Assembly (NCBI RefSeq): GCF_000397205.1
Contig: NC_021237.1
Span: 4,589,001 to 4,653,000, forward strand
DNA length: 64,000 nucleotides
Origin: Pseudomonas protegens CHA0
Lineage (GTDB): Bacteria > Pseudomonadota > Gammaproteobacteria > Pseudomonadales > Pseudomonadaceae
Reading direction: 5' to 3'
Part shown: positions 7,940 through 15,949 of the stretch, in pieces
How the letters are laid out: every line of letters starts with the position of its first letter
Numbering within the stretch: the first letter of the stretch is position 1
Program-made: the position numbers and the translations under genes
The notes under the pieces: generated by a model
Seen by the model: only the letters and a program-made list of their open reading frames with translations
What the model was told of the DNA's origin: nothing
Database searches by the model: none

Positions 7940-10405
7940 TCAGAAGCCGACGCTGGCCTGGACAAAGAAGGTCCGGGGCGCGCCCACGTAGATCCCCGAG
8001 TTGTTGTCGCTGGAACGGGTGAAGTACTGGCGGTCGAAGACGTTCTTCACGCCGGCCCCCAGCTTCAGGTTCGACAACTGCGGCCCGAAGTCATAGCCAC
8101 CACGGATGTTCCACAGCACATAGCCCGGCATGTCGCCGTACCGGCCATCGGCGCTGCCATCGGTGATGTAGTTGCCGTTGAAGCTGCCGTTGGCGTTCAC
8201 CCCGGTGCCCGGCGAGTGCTGCTTGGACTGGGCGAAGGCGTCGATGTTGTAGGTCCAGCGGTCAATGTCGTAGCGCAGGCCGACAGTGGCCACCTGGCGC
8301 GAGTAGAACGGCAGGTCGCGGCCCTTGAAGCCGGGGATCTCGCCTTCATAGCTGGCGCGGGTGTAGGTGAAGCCGGCGTTGGCGGTCAGGCCGTCAAGGC
8401 TCGGGTCCAGGGCTGCCAGGTCGTAATGCATCGAGGCTTCCAGGCCCTGGTGCTTGGTGGCCCCCAGGTTGGTCCAGCCCACGTCGTTGCTGATGTATTG
8501 CAGCTCGTCGTCGAAGTCGATGTAGAACAGCGTCACTTCACCGCCCCACACATCATCGTTGTAGCGGGTGCCGATCTCGTAGGTCTTGGCCTTCTCCGGG
8601 CTCAGGCCGTTGGCCGTCTGGTCGCCCTTGCCGCCCTGGCCCAGCTGGAAGTACTGCAGGCTGCCAAAGGAAGTCTCGTAGTTGGCGAACAGCTTCCAGG
8701 CATCGGACAGGTGATACATCACGCTCAGGGCCGGCAGCGGTTCGTTGCTGTCGATGCTGCGGCGCTTCTCCTGCACTCGCACGCCGTTGGTGCCCGGGAC
8801 CGGCCGGTCGTGCCAGTGGGTGCTGATGTCCTCGAAGCGGATGCCCGGGGTGATGGTCCAGTTGCCGACGTCGATCTTGTCGTCGATGTAGTAGGCATTG
8901 GCCTCGGTGCCGCCGGTACGGTCCTGGTAGACATGGCCGTCGGAGTCCGCGGTGAGCACCGGCTGGTTGTTCACCAGGGCCACGCGGCCGGCCTGTTCAT
9001 GCATGCCTTCCTTGAGGTAGCGATAACCCACGCTGACTTCCTGGGTGGTGGGCCCCAGGTCGAACACATGGGACACCCGTGGCTCGATGCCGAAGGTGTA
9101 GTAGGTGCGCGGGTAGGAAACCAGGGTCTTCTGGTCGCTGGCGGCAATGTTGCTGCCGCGGAAGCTGTCGGAGTAGTAGGTCAGCACTTCGAACTGGGTG
9201 CGGTCGTCGACCTGGCGCTGGTACTTGAAGGACACATCCTTGCGCCGGCCGCTGAAGTTGTCCCAGTCGCGATCGGAGTCGTAGGGCTTGGCGTCGTACT
9301 GCTTCTGGGTCAGGCCGCCGGGCATGTCGGCGGTGGCGTCGTAGTAATGCAGGTTGAACCAGAACTCGTCCTGCTCGGTGGGTGCCCAGTGGGTCTTGAG
9401 GATCACGTCGTCGATGTCGTTGCCGTTGTTGCCCTCGCGGTAGCCATTGCCGTTGACCCCGGAATACAGCAGCGCCACCCCCAGGCCGTTGTCCGCAGTG
9501 CCGCCGAGGAAAGCCGTGTCGATGTGCTTCCAGCCGCCCTGCCGGGAGGTTTCCAGGGTGGTGCCGATTTCCCCGGTGGCCTTTTCCGGAATCGCCCGGG
9601 TCACGAAGTTGATCACCCCGCCGACGTTCTGCGGCCCGTAGCGTACGGAACCGGCGCCGCGCACCACATCGATGCTGTCCAGGTTGCCGGAGGAAATCGG
9701 CGCCATGGACAACTGCGGCTGGCCATAGGGTGCAAAGGCCGCCGGCACGCCGTCGATCAGCACCGTGGAGCGCGGCGACAGGCGCGAGGTCAGGCCGCGC
9801 ACGCCGACGTTCAGGGAAATATCGCTGCCACCGGTGCCGTTGGCATCCTGGACCTGCACCCCGGGCACCCGGCGCAGCACGTCGCCGACGTTCATCGCGC
9901 CCTGCTCCACCATGGCCTCACGGCGGATCACCGTACGTGCACCGGGGTGGTTCTGGACCTTTTGCACATCGGCATCGCCCAGCCAGTCGCCCACCACGCT
10001 GATGCTGCTGGTGCCCAGTTCCAGGGCACCGCCCGTGGCTGCCGGAGCCGGGCTCAGGGTCACCGAACCGCCGTCGATCCGGTATTGCAGGCCACTGCCC
10101 TGGAGCAACTGGCCCAGGGCCTGTTCCGGGGACAGGTTGCCGTCCACCGCCGCGGCCTGCTTGCCGGCCACCAGCTCGGGGCTGAAGAACACCTGCAACG
10201 AGGTCTGCAGGCCCAACTGGCTCAGGGCCTGGCCCAGCGGCTGGGCCTGGATGTGAATGGCGGCGGCTTGCCCGGCCTGGGCCTGGGGCAAGGCCGCACT
10301 GACCGCCAGGGCCAGGGCCAGGGGCAGCCAGCGGCGCGCGGGCAACGGGGATACGGCGGGAGAAACAGCTATTTTTTTCACGTCGGCGGCAATCCTGTCG
10401 ATCAC
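7940..10405 (-). CDS. TonB-dependent transducer, FecA-type iron receptor
   Basis: 821 residues: signal peptide (about 1-45), a secretin/TonB N-terminal signalling domain (about 46-100), plug, then a 22-strand barrel ending in Phe (FFVQASVGF). From about residue 135 it tracks E. coli FecA closely: VVGDWLGDA, PGARTVIRRE, NGTGGSDISLN, RSTVLIDGVPAAFAPYGQPQ, RYGPQNVGGVINFVTRAIP. The ligand is therefore likely an iron-carboxylate such as ferric citrate, but ligand residues were not checked. It lies 73 bp after fecR in the order fecI-fecR-fecA. The N-terminal domain should pass the 'loaded' signal to FecR, releasing FecI. Confidence 0.92.
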   Translation of the reverse strand: MIDRIAADVKKIAVSPAVSPLPARRWLPLALALAVSAALPQAQAGQAAAIHIQAQPLGQALSQLGLQTSLQVFFSPELVAGKQAAAVDGNLSPEQALGQLLQGSGLQYRIDGGSVTLSPAPAATGGALELGTSSISVVGDWLGDADVQKVQNHPGARTVIRREAMVEQGAMNVGDVLRRVPGVQVQDANGTGGSDISLNVGVRGLTSRLSPRSTVLIDGVPAAFAPYGQPQLSMAPISSGNLDSIDVVRGAGSVRYGPQNVGGVINFVTRAIPEKATGEIGTTLETSRQGGWKHIDTAFLGGTADNGLGVALLYSGVNGNGYREGNNGNDIDDVILKTHWAPTEQDEFWFNLHYYDATADMPGGLTQKQYDAKPYDSDRDWDNFSGRRKDVSFKYQRQVDDRTQFEVLTYYSDSFRGSNIAASDQKTLVSYPRTYYTFGIEPRVSHVFDLGPTTQEVSVGYRYLKEGMHEQAGRVALVNNQPVLTADSDGHVYQDRTGGTEANAYYIDDKIDVGNWTITPGIRFEDISTHWHDRPVPGTNGVRVQEKRRSIDSNEPLPALSVMYHLSDAWKLFANYETSFGSLQYFQLGQGGKGDQTANGLSPEKAKTYEIGTRYNDDVWGGEVTLFYIDFDDELQYISNDVGWTNLGATKHQGLEASMHYDLAALDPSLDGLTANAGFTYTRASYEGEIPGFKGRDLPFYSRQVATVGLRYDIDRWTYNIDAFAQSKQHSPGTGVNANGSFNGNYITDGSADGRYGDMPGYVLWNIRGGYDFGPQLSNLKLGAGVKNVFDRQYFTRSSDNNSGIYVGAPRTFFVQASVGF

Positions 10406-10478
10406 ACAAAGGTGCGTCTGTTAATGCAAACCAGTTGCAGTTGGACAAGAAGACGATGAACTGAAAAAAAACCTGAAT

Positions 10479-11462
10479 CTAACGTGAAAAAATTTCCTGG
10501 CTACCGTCGGCAAGGGTCCGCACCTCCACCGGCAGGATGCTCGGCAGGGCCTTGAGCAGCGCCTGGGTGTCGTCGGACTTGAACACGCTGGTCAGGCGCA
10601 GCTCACCCACTGCGGCGCTGGCTACCCGCAGGGGCTGTTCGCGATAACGCGAGACTTCGGCCACCACCTCGGCCAGGGAGGCGTTGTTGAATACCAGCTT
10701 GCCGCTGCGCCAGGCCGTGAGCGCCTCGGGGTTCACCGCGTAGGCCTGAGCCACCTTGCCGTGCTCATCGACCTGGGTGCCCTGGCCCGGGGTCAGGGCG
10801 ATGAAATCATCCGCTGCGGCGTCGCGCCCCTGCACCTTGACCCGGCCCTGCTCCACTGCCACCCGGGTCTGGCGTTCATCGCGGCGCACATCGAAGCGGG
10901 TGCCGGTGACCGTGACCTTGCCCGCTCCCGCCGCCACCACGAAGGGCCGATCCGTGTCGTGCTCGACGTTGAACAGGGCTTCGCCTTCCACCAGCTCGAT
11001 CAGCCGCTGGTTCCTGGCATAACGCACCTGCAGGTGGCTGCGGCTGTTCAGGTCGACCTGCGAGCCATCGGGCAAGGCCACATGGCGGCGCTCGCCCAGG
11101 GCGGTCACGAATTGCGCACTGTAGGAAACCGGCTGGTTGAGGCCACTGAACAGCCCCAGGCCCACGGCCAGCGCCGCCACCCCGGCAGCCAGGGCAAAGC
11201 GCAGCAGCGGGCGCCGCCGGGCCTTGGCCGGCGGGGTGGCGCACAGCGCTTGCAGGCGCGCCCTGGGCACCAGGTCGGTGGCCGCCCACAGGGCTTCGAG
11301 CAACTGGAACTCGTGCCGGTGCTGCGGATCCTCGGCCAGCCACTGCTGGAACCGCAGTTGCTGCTCCGGGCTCACCTCGGGCTCCTGCAACCGCGTGAAC
11401 CAGGCCGCCGCCTCGTCACGAATCCTGGCCTGCGCGCTGGCGCAATCGCGGCTGTCCATCAT
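10479..11462 (-). CDS. FecR-type anti-sigma/sigma regulator
   Basis: 327 residues. The cytoplasmic N-terminal part has the family's Trp-rich block (AAAWFTRLQ, FQQWLAEDPQHRHEF, LEALW). One membrane segment follows at about 92-110 (LLRFALAAGVAALAVGLGLF), then the periplasmic FecR domain (LPDGSQVDLNSRSHL, LVEGEALFNVEHD, VTGTRFDVR). The C-terminal domain, LVFNNASLAEVVAEVSRY, contacts the receptor's signalling domain in known systems. It sits 43 bp after fecI and 73 bp before the receptor gene. Two adjacent ATGs (11462, 11459) are possible starts. Confidence 0.92.
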   Translation of the reverse strand: MMDSRDCASAQARIRDEAAAWFTRLQEPEVSPEQQLRFQQWLAEDPQHRHEFQLLEALWAATDLVPRARLQALCATPPAKARRRPLLRFALAAGVAALAVGLGLFSGLNQPVSYSAQFVTALGERRHVALPDGSQVDLNSRSHLQVRYARNQRLIELVEGEALFNVEHDTDRPFVVAAGAGKVTVTGTRFDVRRDERQTRVAVEQGRVKVQGRDAAADDFIALTPGQGTQVDEHGKVAQAYAVNPEALTAWRSGKLVFNNASLAEVVAEVSRYREQPLRVASAAVGELRLTSVFKSDDTQALLKALPSILPVEVRTLADGSQEIFSR

Positions 11463-11505
11463 GCAAATTCCTGTTTGGCAGAGGGTGAGAAATCGCCACG
11501 ACTGA

Positions 11506-12006
11506 TCATGGGGCCGACCCGTCCAGACGGTCGCGCAGATGCCGCAGGGTGCGGATCATATACTTTTCCACCATGTTCTTTGACAGCCCCAGGCGCTCGG
11601 CGATCTCGGCCTGGGTCAGGCCTTCGATCTTCTGCCAGACAAACACCTTGCGACAGTTGACCGGTAACTCGCCAAGCGCCCGTTCGATGGAATCGGCCAA
11701 CTGGATCGCGTGCATGAAATGCTCCGGGTCGCCGCTGGGCGACACGCTGAGGTGGACCCCCTGTTCTTCCAGGGCACCGCGCCGGTCTTCTCGGCGAAAG
11801 GCATCCACGGCGATATTGCGCGCGGTCTGATGCAGGTAGGCGCGCGGCTGCTGCACCGTGGCGGCATCGGATTCCAGCACCCGGACAAAGGTGTCGTGGG
11901 CCAGGTCCTCGGCCTGCTGGCGATTGCGCAAGCGCCGGGTCCAGGTGCCGATCAACTCTTCGTAGTGCTCGAAAAAGCCTGGTCTGCGGGGCGGCTTGGC
12001 TGTCAT
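11506..12006 (-). CDS. FecI-type ECF sigma factor
   Basis: 166 residues from ATG 12006; two in-frame ATGs further upstream (12051, 12072) fall in or beyond a Fur-like palindrome, so I reject them. Sigma region 2 reads LRNRQQAEDLAHDTFVRVLE and AYLHQTARNIAVDAFRR. Region 4 reads LGELPVNCRKVFVWQKIEGL and AEIAERLGLSKNMVEKYM. It should direct transcription of the downstream receptor once FecR releases or activates it. It is first in the fecI-fecR-fecA order and probably iron-repressed through Fur. Confidence 0.92.
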   Translation of the reverse strand: MTAKPPRRPGFFEHYEELIGTWTRRLRNRQQAEDLAHDTFVRVLESDAATVQQPRAYLHQTARNIAVDAFRREDRRGALEEQGVHLSVSPSGDPEHFMHAIQLADSIERALGELPVNCRKVFVWQKIEGLTQAEIAERLGLSKNMVEKYMIRTLRHLRDRLDGSAP

Positions 12007-12038
12007 CGCGGGGCGCTGGGGAAGTGGGGCGTGAATAG

Positions 12039-12053
12039 TAATGCTTCGCATTA
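12039..12053 (-). promoter_or_regulatory. Fur-box-like palindrome before fecI
   Basis: Perfect inverted repeat TAATGC-TTC-GCATTA on the plus strand, 33 bp upstream of the chosen fecI start. Aligned to the 19-bp Fur consensus it matches about 12 positions, including both ATG/CAT cores. Iron repression of fecI is the normal arrangement in FecIRA systems. Confidence 0.55.
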
Positions 12054-12099
12054 ATGCAGGCAATGGATTCACCGCCCACCTCGCGCCCGGCGGTCGGCC

Positions 12100-12252
12100 C
12101 TAGCGGCTGTACCAGCGCGGCGACTCGACAAACAGGTGAGTCTGCCCCGCCACCAGCCAGTCCCCCAGGCACTGTTGCAGGTGGGCCAGGCAATGCACGG
12201 CCAGGTAGATTTCGTGGTACGGAATGACCATCAGGCGCAGGCTCAGGCCCAT
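12100..12252 (-). CDS. Possible small protein of 50 residues
   Basis: An ATG at 12252, preceded by AAGGCGGG, opens a 50-codon frame ending in TAG at 12100. The composition looks protein-like: MGLSLRLMVIPYHEIYLAV, then a Cys/His/Leu-rich stretch, ending FVESPRWYSR. There are in-frame stops just upstream, so it cannot be the end of a longer gene. It lies just upstream of fecI in the same direction and is divergent from the XRE-cupin regulator at 12377. I recognise no family. It may be a real small protein or a chance frame. Confidence 0.4.
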   Translation of the reverse strand: MGLSLRLMVIPYHEIYLAVHCLAHLQQCLGDWLVAGQTHLFVESPRWYSR

Positions 12253-12290
12253 GGGCCCGCCTTGTACAATCGGTTCATCTCGGCGCCCTT

Positions 12291-12330
12291 GTTTTATTTA
12301 TACCGAACAATTAACCGATATAATGAACGG
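12291..12330 (+). promoter_or_regulatory. A/T-rich promoter/operator of the XRE-cupin gene
   Basis: An island of A/T in GC-rich DNA. A perfect -10 TATAAT lies at about 12318-12323. Around it are degenerate direct repeats of the form AATnAACsG (ATTAACCG then AATGAACGG) and a further CCGAAC. The segment ATATAATGAAC also resembles the recognition half of E. coli PuuR, an XRE-cupin protein, which suggests autoregulation. Confidence 0.45.
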
Positions 12331-12376
12331 CGAAATTTATCTGCGTCAAGAGAATCAAGGATGATTTAATAGAGAT

Positions 12377-12952
12377 ATGAACGATAAAACGAACGACCCA
12401 ACCTCCCTTTCGCCCATCGGCCTGCTGGCCATGGCCATCAAGCGCGAGCGCCTGAATGCTGGTTTCTCCGTTTCGGAACTGGCCAAGCGGGCCGCGGTGG
12501 CCAAGTCCACCCTGTCCCAGCTGGAAGCCGGGCTAGGTAACCCGAGCATCGAGACCCTGTGGGCCCTGGCCCAGGCCATGGGCTTGCAGGTGACGCGGTT
12601 TTTCCAGCAACCGGCGCATCAGCTGAAAGTCATCCGTGCCCACGAAGGCACCACCGCCCATGCCGAGGATGCCCACTACGCGGCGACCCTGCTCGATGAC
12701 TGCCCGCCGGGGGCGCAGCGCGACCTGTATCGCCTGAAGGCGCAACCCGGCCAGGCGCGCCAGTCCAAGGCCCACCTGCCGGGCACCGTGGAACACCTGG
12801 TGATCTGCAGCGGGCGGGCCCTGGCCGGGCCTGCGGACAGCCCGGTGAGCCTGGAGGCCGGCGACTACATCCGCTACAGCGCCGACCTGCCCCACGTGTT
12901 CGAAGCCCTGGAGGCCGACACCACGGCGATCCTGGTCATCGAACATCGCTAG
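12377..12952 (+). CDS. XRE-cupin transcriptional regulator
   Basis: 191 residues. The N-terminal helix-turn-helix reads IKRERLNAGFSVSELAKRAA, then VAKSTLSQLEAGLGNPSIET. The C-terminal half is a small cupin barrel (HLPGTVEHLVICSGRALAG, LEAGDYIRYSADLPHVFEAL) that normally senses a small molecule. The layout matches SutR/PuuR-type regulators of amine, sulfur or amino-acid metabolism; the effector cannot be told. The upstream region is unusually A/T-rich with repeats that may be its own operator. The Shine-Dalgarno is weak (TAGAGAT). Confidence 0.9.
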   Translation: MNDKTNDPTSLSPIGLLAMAIKRERLNAGFSVSELAKRAAVAKSTLSQLEAGLGNPSIETLWALAQAMGLQVTRFFQQPAHQLKVIRAHEGTTAHAEDAHYAATLLDDCPPGAQRDLYRLKAQPGQARQSKAHLPGTVEHLVICSGRALAGPADSPVSLEAGDYIRYSADLPHVFEALEADTTAILVIEHR

Positions 12953-13021
12953 AGCCCGGGCATTTATCTGCAGGGCCAAGTCTGGAATCATGGCCCCCCG
13001 CCTCAACAGGAGTGAGCATCA

Positions 13022-13468
13022 ATGCCGTATTTCTCCCGCCGCGCGCCCCTCCTTGGCCTGCTGCTGGCCAGCCTTGCTGCCCAGGCCGCCCCCAAGCAGG
13101 ACCAGGACCTTCACATCTACTACAGCATGGTGCCCGGCCAGTTCATGCTGATCGGCAAGGAGCCCGATGGCGGGCCGACCTACTCGGGCACCGCGGTGAT
13201 CCGCTACGAGAACCAGGCCCTGACCCTGGTCAAGACCATCGACGGCAAGACCACCACCGCCACCGGCAAAGTGGAACGGGCCACCATGGCCGAAGCCGAT
13301 GTGCTGCGTTTCAGCTGGCCGGGGCACAACGCCACCTGCCTGGTGCGCGGCGACCTGGACAACTACTCACGCTTGAGCTGCTACTGGACCCGGGACGGGG
13401 TGGACCACAAGGAGCCGGGGCTGGAGGCCTATTTCCCCACTGAAACCTGGCCCGGCCATCAGGACTGA
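13022..13468 (+). CDS. Exported protein of unknown function
   Basis: 148 residues with a Sec signal peptide (RRAPLLGLLLASLAAQA, cleavage likely after about residue 22). The mature domain of about 125 residues has the look of a small beta-barrel (DLHIYYSMVPGQFMLIGKEP, YSGTAVIRYENQALTLVKTI). It carries one pair of cysteines (NATCLVRGDL and RLSCYWTRDG) that could form a disulfide. I do not recognise the family. It is 69 bp after the XRE-cupin gene and 42 bp before an acetyltransferase gene, so the three may share a transcript. Confidence 0.75.
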   Translation: MPYFSRRAPLLGLLLASLAAQAAPKQDQDLHIYYSMVPGQFMLIGKEPDGGPTYSGTAVIRYENQALTLVKTIDGKTTTATGKVERATMAEADVLRFSWPGHNATCLVRGDLDNYSRLSCYWTRDGVDHKEPGLEAYFPTETWPGHQD

Positions 13469-13510
13469 AACCCGCCCCCCCTGTGCTCCCCCACTTTAGC
13501 GAGCCACGCC

Positions 13511-13957
13511 ATGATCCAGATCGTCGAATACAGCAACCCCCACCATCGCCAGCCCGTGATCGACCTGTGGAACCGCAGCTTCGGCTACGACACGGCCCAC
13601 AACACCCCGAGCCTGGCCATCGACCGCAAGCTCGCGGTGGATGACGCTCTGTTCTTCGTCGCCCTGGACCAAGGACAGGTCATAGGCACCCTGATGGCCG
13701 GCTATGACGGCCACCGCGGCTGGCTCTACGCCCTGGCGGTGGACCCGCAACAGCGCCGGCTCGGCACTGGCCGAGCCCTGGTGCGTCATGGCGAACAAGC
13801 CCTGCAGGGCCGCGGCTGCCTGAAGATCAACCTGCAGATCCTCAGCAGCAACGCCGCCGTGCAAAGCTTCTACCAAGCCCTGGGCTATCAGGTCGAACCA
13901 CGGATCAGCATGGGCAAGGTGATCAGCGCCAACCTCCCCGAACACCTGCGTGGCTAG
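13511..13957 (+). CDS. GNAT acetyltransferase, YpeA-like
   Basis: 148 residues; a GCN5-related N-acetyltransferase that would transfer acetyl from acetyl-CoA to an amine. The acetyl-CoA loop is LAVDPQQRRLGTGRALVRHG. The YpeA branch is indicated by MAGYDGHRGWLYAL and by the N-terminal IDRKLAVDDALFFVA. The substrate in this branch is not established. It is the last gene of a short plus-strand run and converges on an unknown iron-regulated-looking gene 17 bp away. Confidence 0.88.
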   Translation: MIQIVEYSNPHHRQPVIDLWNRSFGYDTAHNTPSLAIDRKLAVDDALFFVALDQGQVIGTLMAGYDGHRGWLYALAVDPQQRRLGTGRALVRHGEQALQGRGCLKINLQILSSNAAVQSFYQALGYQVEPRISMGKVISANLPEHLRG

Positions 13958-13974
13958 GGGCCGCCGCCCCGCAC

Positions 13975-14391
13975 TCACCAGTTGTGCCGGTTGCTGCGCG
14001 GTGGCGCCAGCAGTTGCTGGGCCAGGCTGGCGGCCGCCAGCGGCGAGGCACTGTGCAACAGCGGATAACCCCAGAACTTTTCATAGGTATCGGCAAAGGC
14101 CTCGACCCCGGCCTGGGCCTCGGGCTCCGGGGCGATGACGATCATGGCCTTGATCCAGCGACGGATCGCCGCCTTGTTGCGTTTCATCCATAACGCCCCC
14201 TGCTTGAGCAATGCCTTGCTCTGCTCGGTGTTGCGCTGCGCAGGATCGGGCATGGCATCGCTCATCAGGACGAAGGCCTGACCGCGCTGCATCAACGCCT
14301 CCAACTGCTGGAACGGCTCGACTCCCGGCTGCCCGGCGCCTTTGGCGGGGCGCATCCAGACCAGGGGAAAATGCTGATGATCGAAGTACAT
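13975..14391 (-). CDS. Unknown protein behind a Fur-like box
   Basis: 138 residues, cytoplasmic, no signal or membrane segment. It begins MYFDHQHFPLVWMRP and has the block LLKQGALWMKRNKAAIRRWI plus a run of Ala/Pro near AMIVIAPEPEAQAG. The beta-alpha-beta rhythm is reminiscent of STAS/SpoIIAA-like proteins, but I cannot assign it. GAGGT precedes the ATG. About 30 bp upstream is a sequence matching 14 of 19 positions of the Fur consensus. An AraC-type gene is transcribed toward it from upstream. A role in iron or siderophore physiology is inference. Confidence 0.8.
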   Translation of the reverse strand: MYFDHQHFPLVWMRPAKGAGQPGVEPFQQLEALMQRGQAFVLMSDAMPDPAQRNTEQSKALLKQGALWMKRNKAAIRRWIKAMIVIAPEPEAQAGVEAFADTYEKFWGYPLLHSASPLAAASLAQQLLAPPRSNRHNW

Positions 14392-14418
14392 GGGAACACC
14401 TCAAGAAAGCTGACAAAC

Positions 14419-14437
14419 AAGAATGGTTATCATCTTC
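14419..14437 (-). promoter_or_regulatory. Fur-box-like site before the unknown gene at 14391
   Basis: On the minus strand the 19-mer GAAGATGATAACCATTCTT matches 14 of 19 positions of GATAATGATAATCATTATC, including 10 of 11 in the core ATGATAACCAT. It lies 28-46 bp before the ATG, where it would overlap a promoter. Confidence 0.6.
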
Positions 14438-14550
14438 CGGTATGAACCTGTCCGCATCAGCCGAGATTGACAAGTTATTGATCAATCCGGCCAAACGACC
14501 GCAGTGATGGAGGTGGCCGTGGTGGCCTTGAAGGCGCTGGTGTTCGTCAA

Positions 14551-14603
14551 GCAAGGCCCTGCGAGCCTTTGCGCAGCCTCGCGGGCTCGGCGGCTACAGG
14601 GGT
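14551..14603. repeat. REP-like repeat, 'gtagccgc' family
   Basis: The segment CAAGGCCCTGCGAGCC followed by TTTGCGCAGCCTCGCGGGCTC and GGCGGCTACAGG is closely similar to 47818-47875 and part of 33601-33714. It overlaps the end of the AraC gene: the TAG stop of that gene is the TAG of the repeat's 'TGTAGCCGCC'. Confidence 0.65.
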
Positions 14604-15409
14604 AGGTCGTGCTCCAGGGCCTGGCGGCGTTCGGCAAAGAAGCGCCCCGGCGGCTGGCCGACGGCTTTCTTGAACATGCGGATAAAGGCGCTGGCGCTGT
14701 CATAGCCCAGGGTCAGCGCGACCCGTTCCACCGAGTCGCCCCGGCCCAATTGCTTGAGCCCCAGAAGAATGTGCAACTGGCGCTGCCAGCGGCCGAAGCT
14801 CAGGCCGGTCTCGGCCACAATCAGACGGCTCAGGCTGCGTTCGCTGAGGCCGATCTGCTCGGCCCATTGCCCAAGGCTCAGGCGGCGTTCCGGCTGTTCA
14901 AGGATCTGCCCGGCCAGGCGCCGCAACTGTTCATGCCGGGGCATGGGCAGGTGGATCTGCTCCCGGGGCGCCGCCGCCAGCTCGTCCAGGGCCACGGCCA
15001 TCAGCCGCCCCTCGGCACCCTGCTGGTCATAGAGATAGGGCAATTGCGCGCAGCGTTGCAGCAGCTCCTGCAATAGGGGCGATACTGCCAGGGTGCAACA
15101 GGCCTGCGGCAGTGAGCGGGCATGCTCGGGTTCGACGAACAGGCAATAGCCCAGGGCGTTCTCCAACCCCTGGACCCGATGGTCGGTGGCGCTGGGGATC
15201 CATACCGCGCATTGCGGCGGGGCCAGCCACAGGCCCTCGGCGCTCTCGCAACTGAGCACGCCGGACAATGGGAACAGCAGCTGGGCCTTGCGGTGGCTGT
15301 GCCACGGCCGCTCCCAGCGCTGTTCCTGAGTCGAGATGCGCAAGGCGCACACCGGGCGCGCAATCGCATCCGGATCCTCGGGCTGATCCTGTTCGTTCAA
15401 GACGGGCAT
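14594..15409 (-). CDS. AraC-family regulator with N-terminal cupin
   Basis: 271 residues. The cupin-type sensing domain shows WERPWHSHRKAQLLFPLSG and LAPPQCAVWIPSATDH. The C-terminal double helix-turn-helix reads LSLGQWAEQIGLSERSLSRL and SVERVALTLGYDSASAFIRM, ending FKKAVGQPPGRFF. The layout matches the NimR/YdeC subgroup, which commonly controls an adjacent efflux gene; no efflux gene lies next to it here. Start 15409 is chosen because GAGGAAGG precedes it. Its stop codon lies inside a REP-like repeat. Confidence 0.9.
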   Translation of the reverse strand: MPVLNEQDQPEDPDAIARPVCALRISTQEQRWERPWHSHRKAQLLFPLSGVLSCESAEGLWLAPPQCAVWIPSATDHRVQGLENALGYCLFVEPEHARSLPQACCTLAVSPLLQELLQRCAQLPYLYDQQGAEGRLMAVALDELAAAPREQIHLPMPRHEQLRRLAGQILEQPERRLSLGQWAEQIGLSERSLSRLIVAETGLSFGRWQRQLHILLGLKQLGRGDSVERVALTLGYDSASAFIRMFKKAVGQPPGRFFAERRQALEHDLPL

Positions 15410-15545
15410 CCACCTTCCTCCACGGCATCGGGCCATGCCCGCCATCCGTCTGACGGCCAGGCAAGCCCTGCAAGGTCGAGGATTGTGCCGGGCCCCTGGG
15501 GGTTAGCCAAGAACCGCGGGGCACACCGCTCTTCATCCCAGCGCC

Positions 15546-15662
15546 CTAGCGGTAGTAGCCATAGCGATAGCAGCAGCCGTGGTAGTGCCCGGGGTAAACC
15601 ACGCAACCGCCCAGGGAGAGCATGGTGGCCATGACAATCAGCAGTGCAATGCGACGGGACAT
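15546..15662 (-). CDS. Small lipoprotein, 38 residues
   Basis: Too short for most gene callers. ATG at 15662 is preceded by GAGGAATT. The product starts MSRRIALLIVMATMLSLGGC, with a lipobox LGGC and Cys20 as the lipidation site. The mature peptide is only 19 residues, very rich in Tyr, Cys, His and Gly (YHGCCYRYGYYR). The Cys/His/Tyr content could bind metal, but that is a guess. It is divergent from the repeat-protein gene at 15950. Confidence 0.75.
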   Translation of the reverse strand: MSRRIALLIVMATMLSLGGCVVYPGHYHGCCYRYGYYR

Positions 15663-15949
15663 GGTGAATTCCTCATGGGTTCAGTGATACGACCGGCAAG
15701 CGCCGCTGGCGACCATCGCCAGCCGTGGCTGCACGGTTACTGATTCAACGGCGCAGCGCGCAGAGATCCGTCGCCGCCCCTGCACAAATATTTCCAGCCG
15801 CCGCTGCCCGCGCCCTGCCCCCGCCAGCTGAACCGGGGTTGAACCGGGAGCGGATAAAAATTTCATTTGCCCGCGACGGATTCCCAGCCCATCTATCGTT
15901 GAACCCATCAGCTGCGTTCATCAGCGAACGCAGGCCTGAAGGAGTCATC

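Noticed and set aside
12007..12072. Longer fecI starts at 12051 and 12072
   Set aside because: They lie in or before the Fur-like palindrome, and residues 1-22 are not sigma-like.
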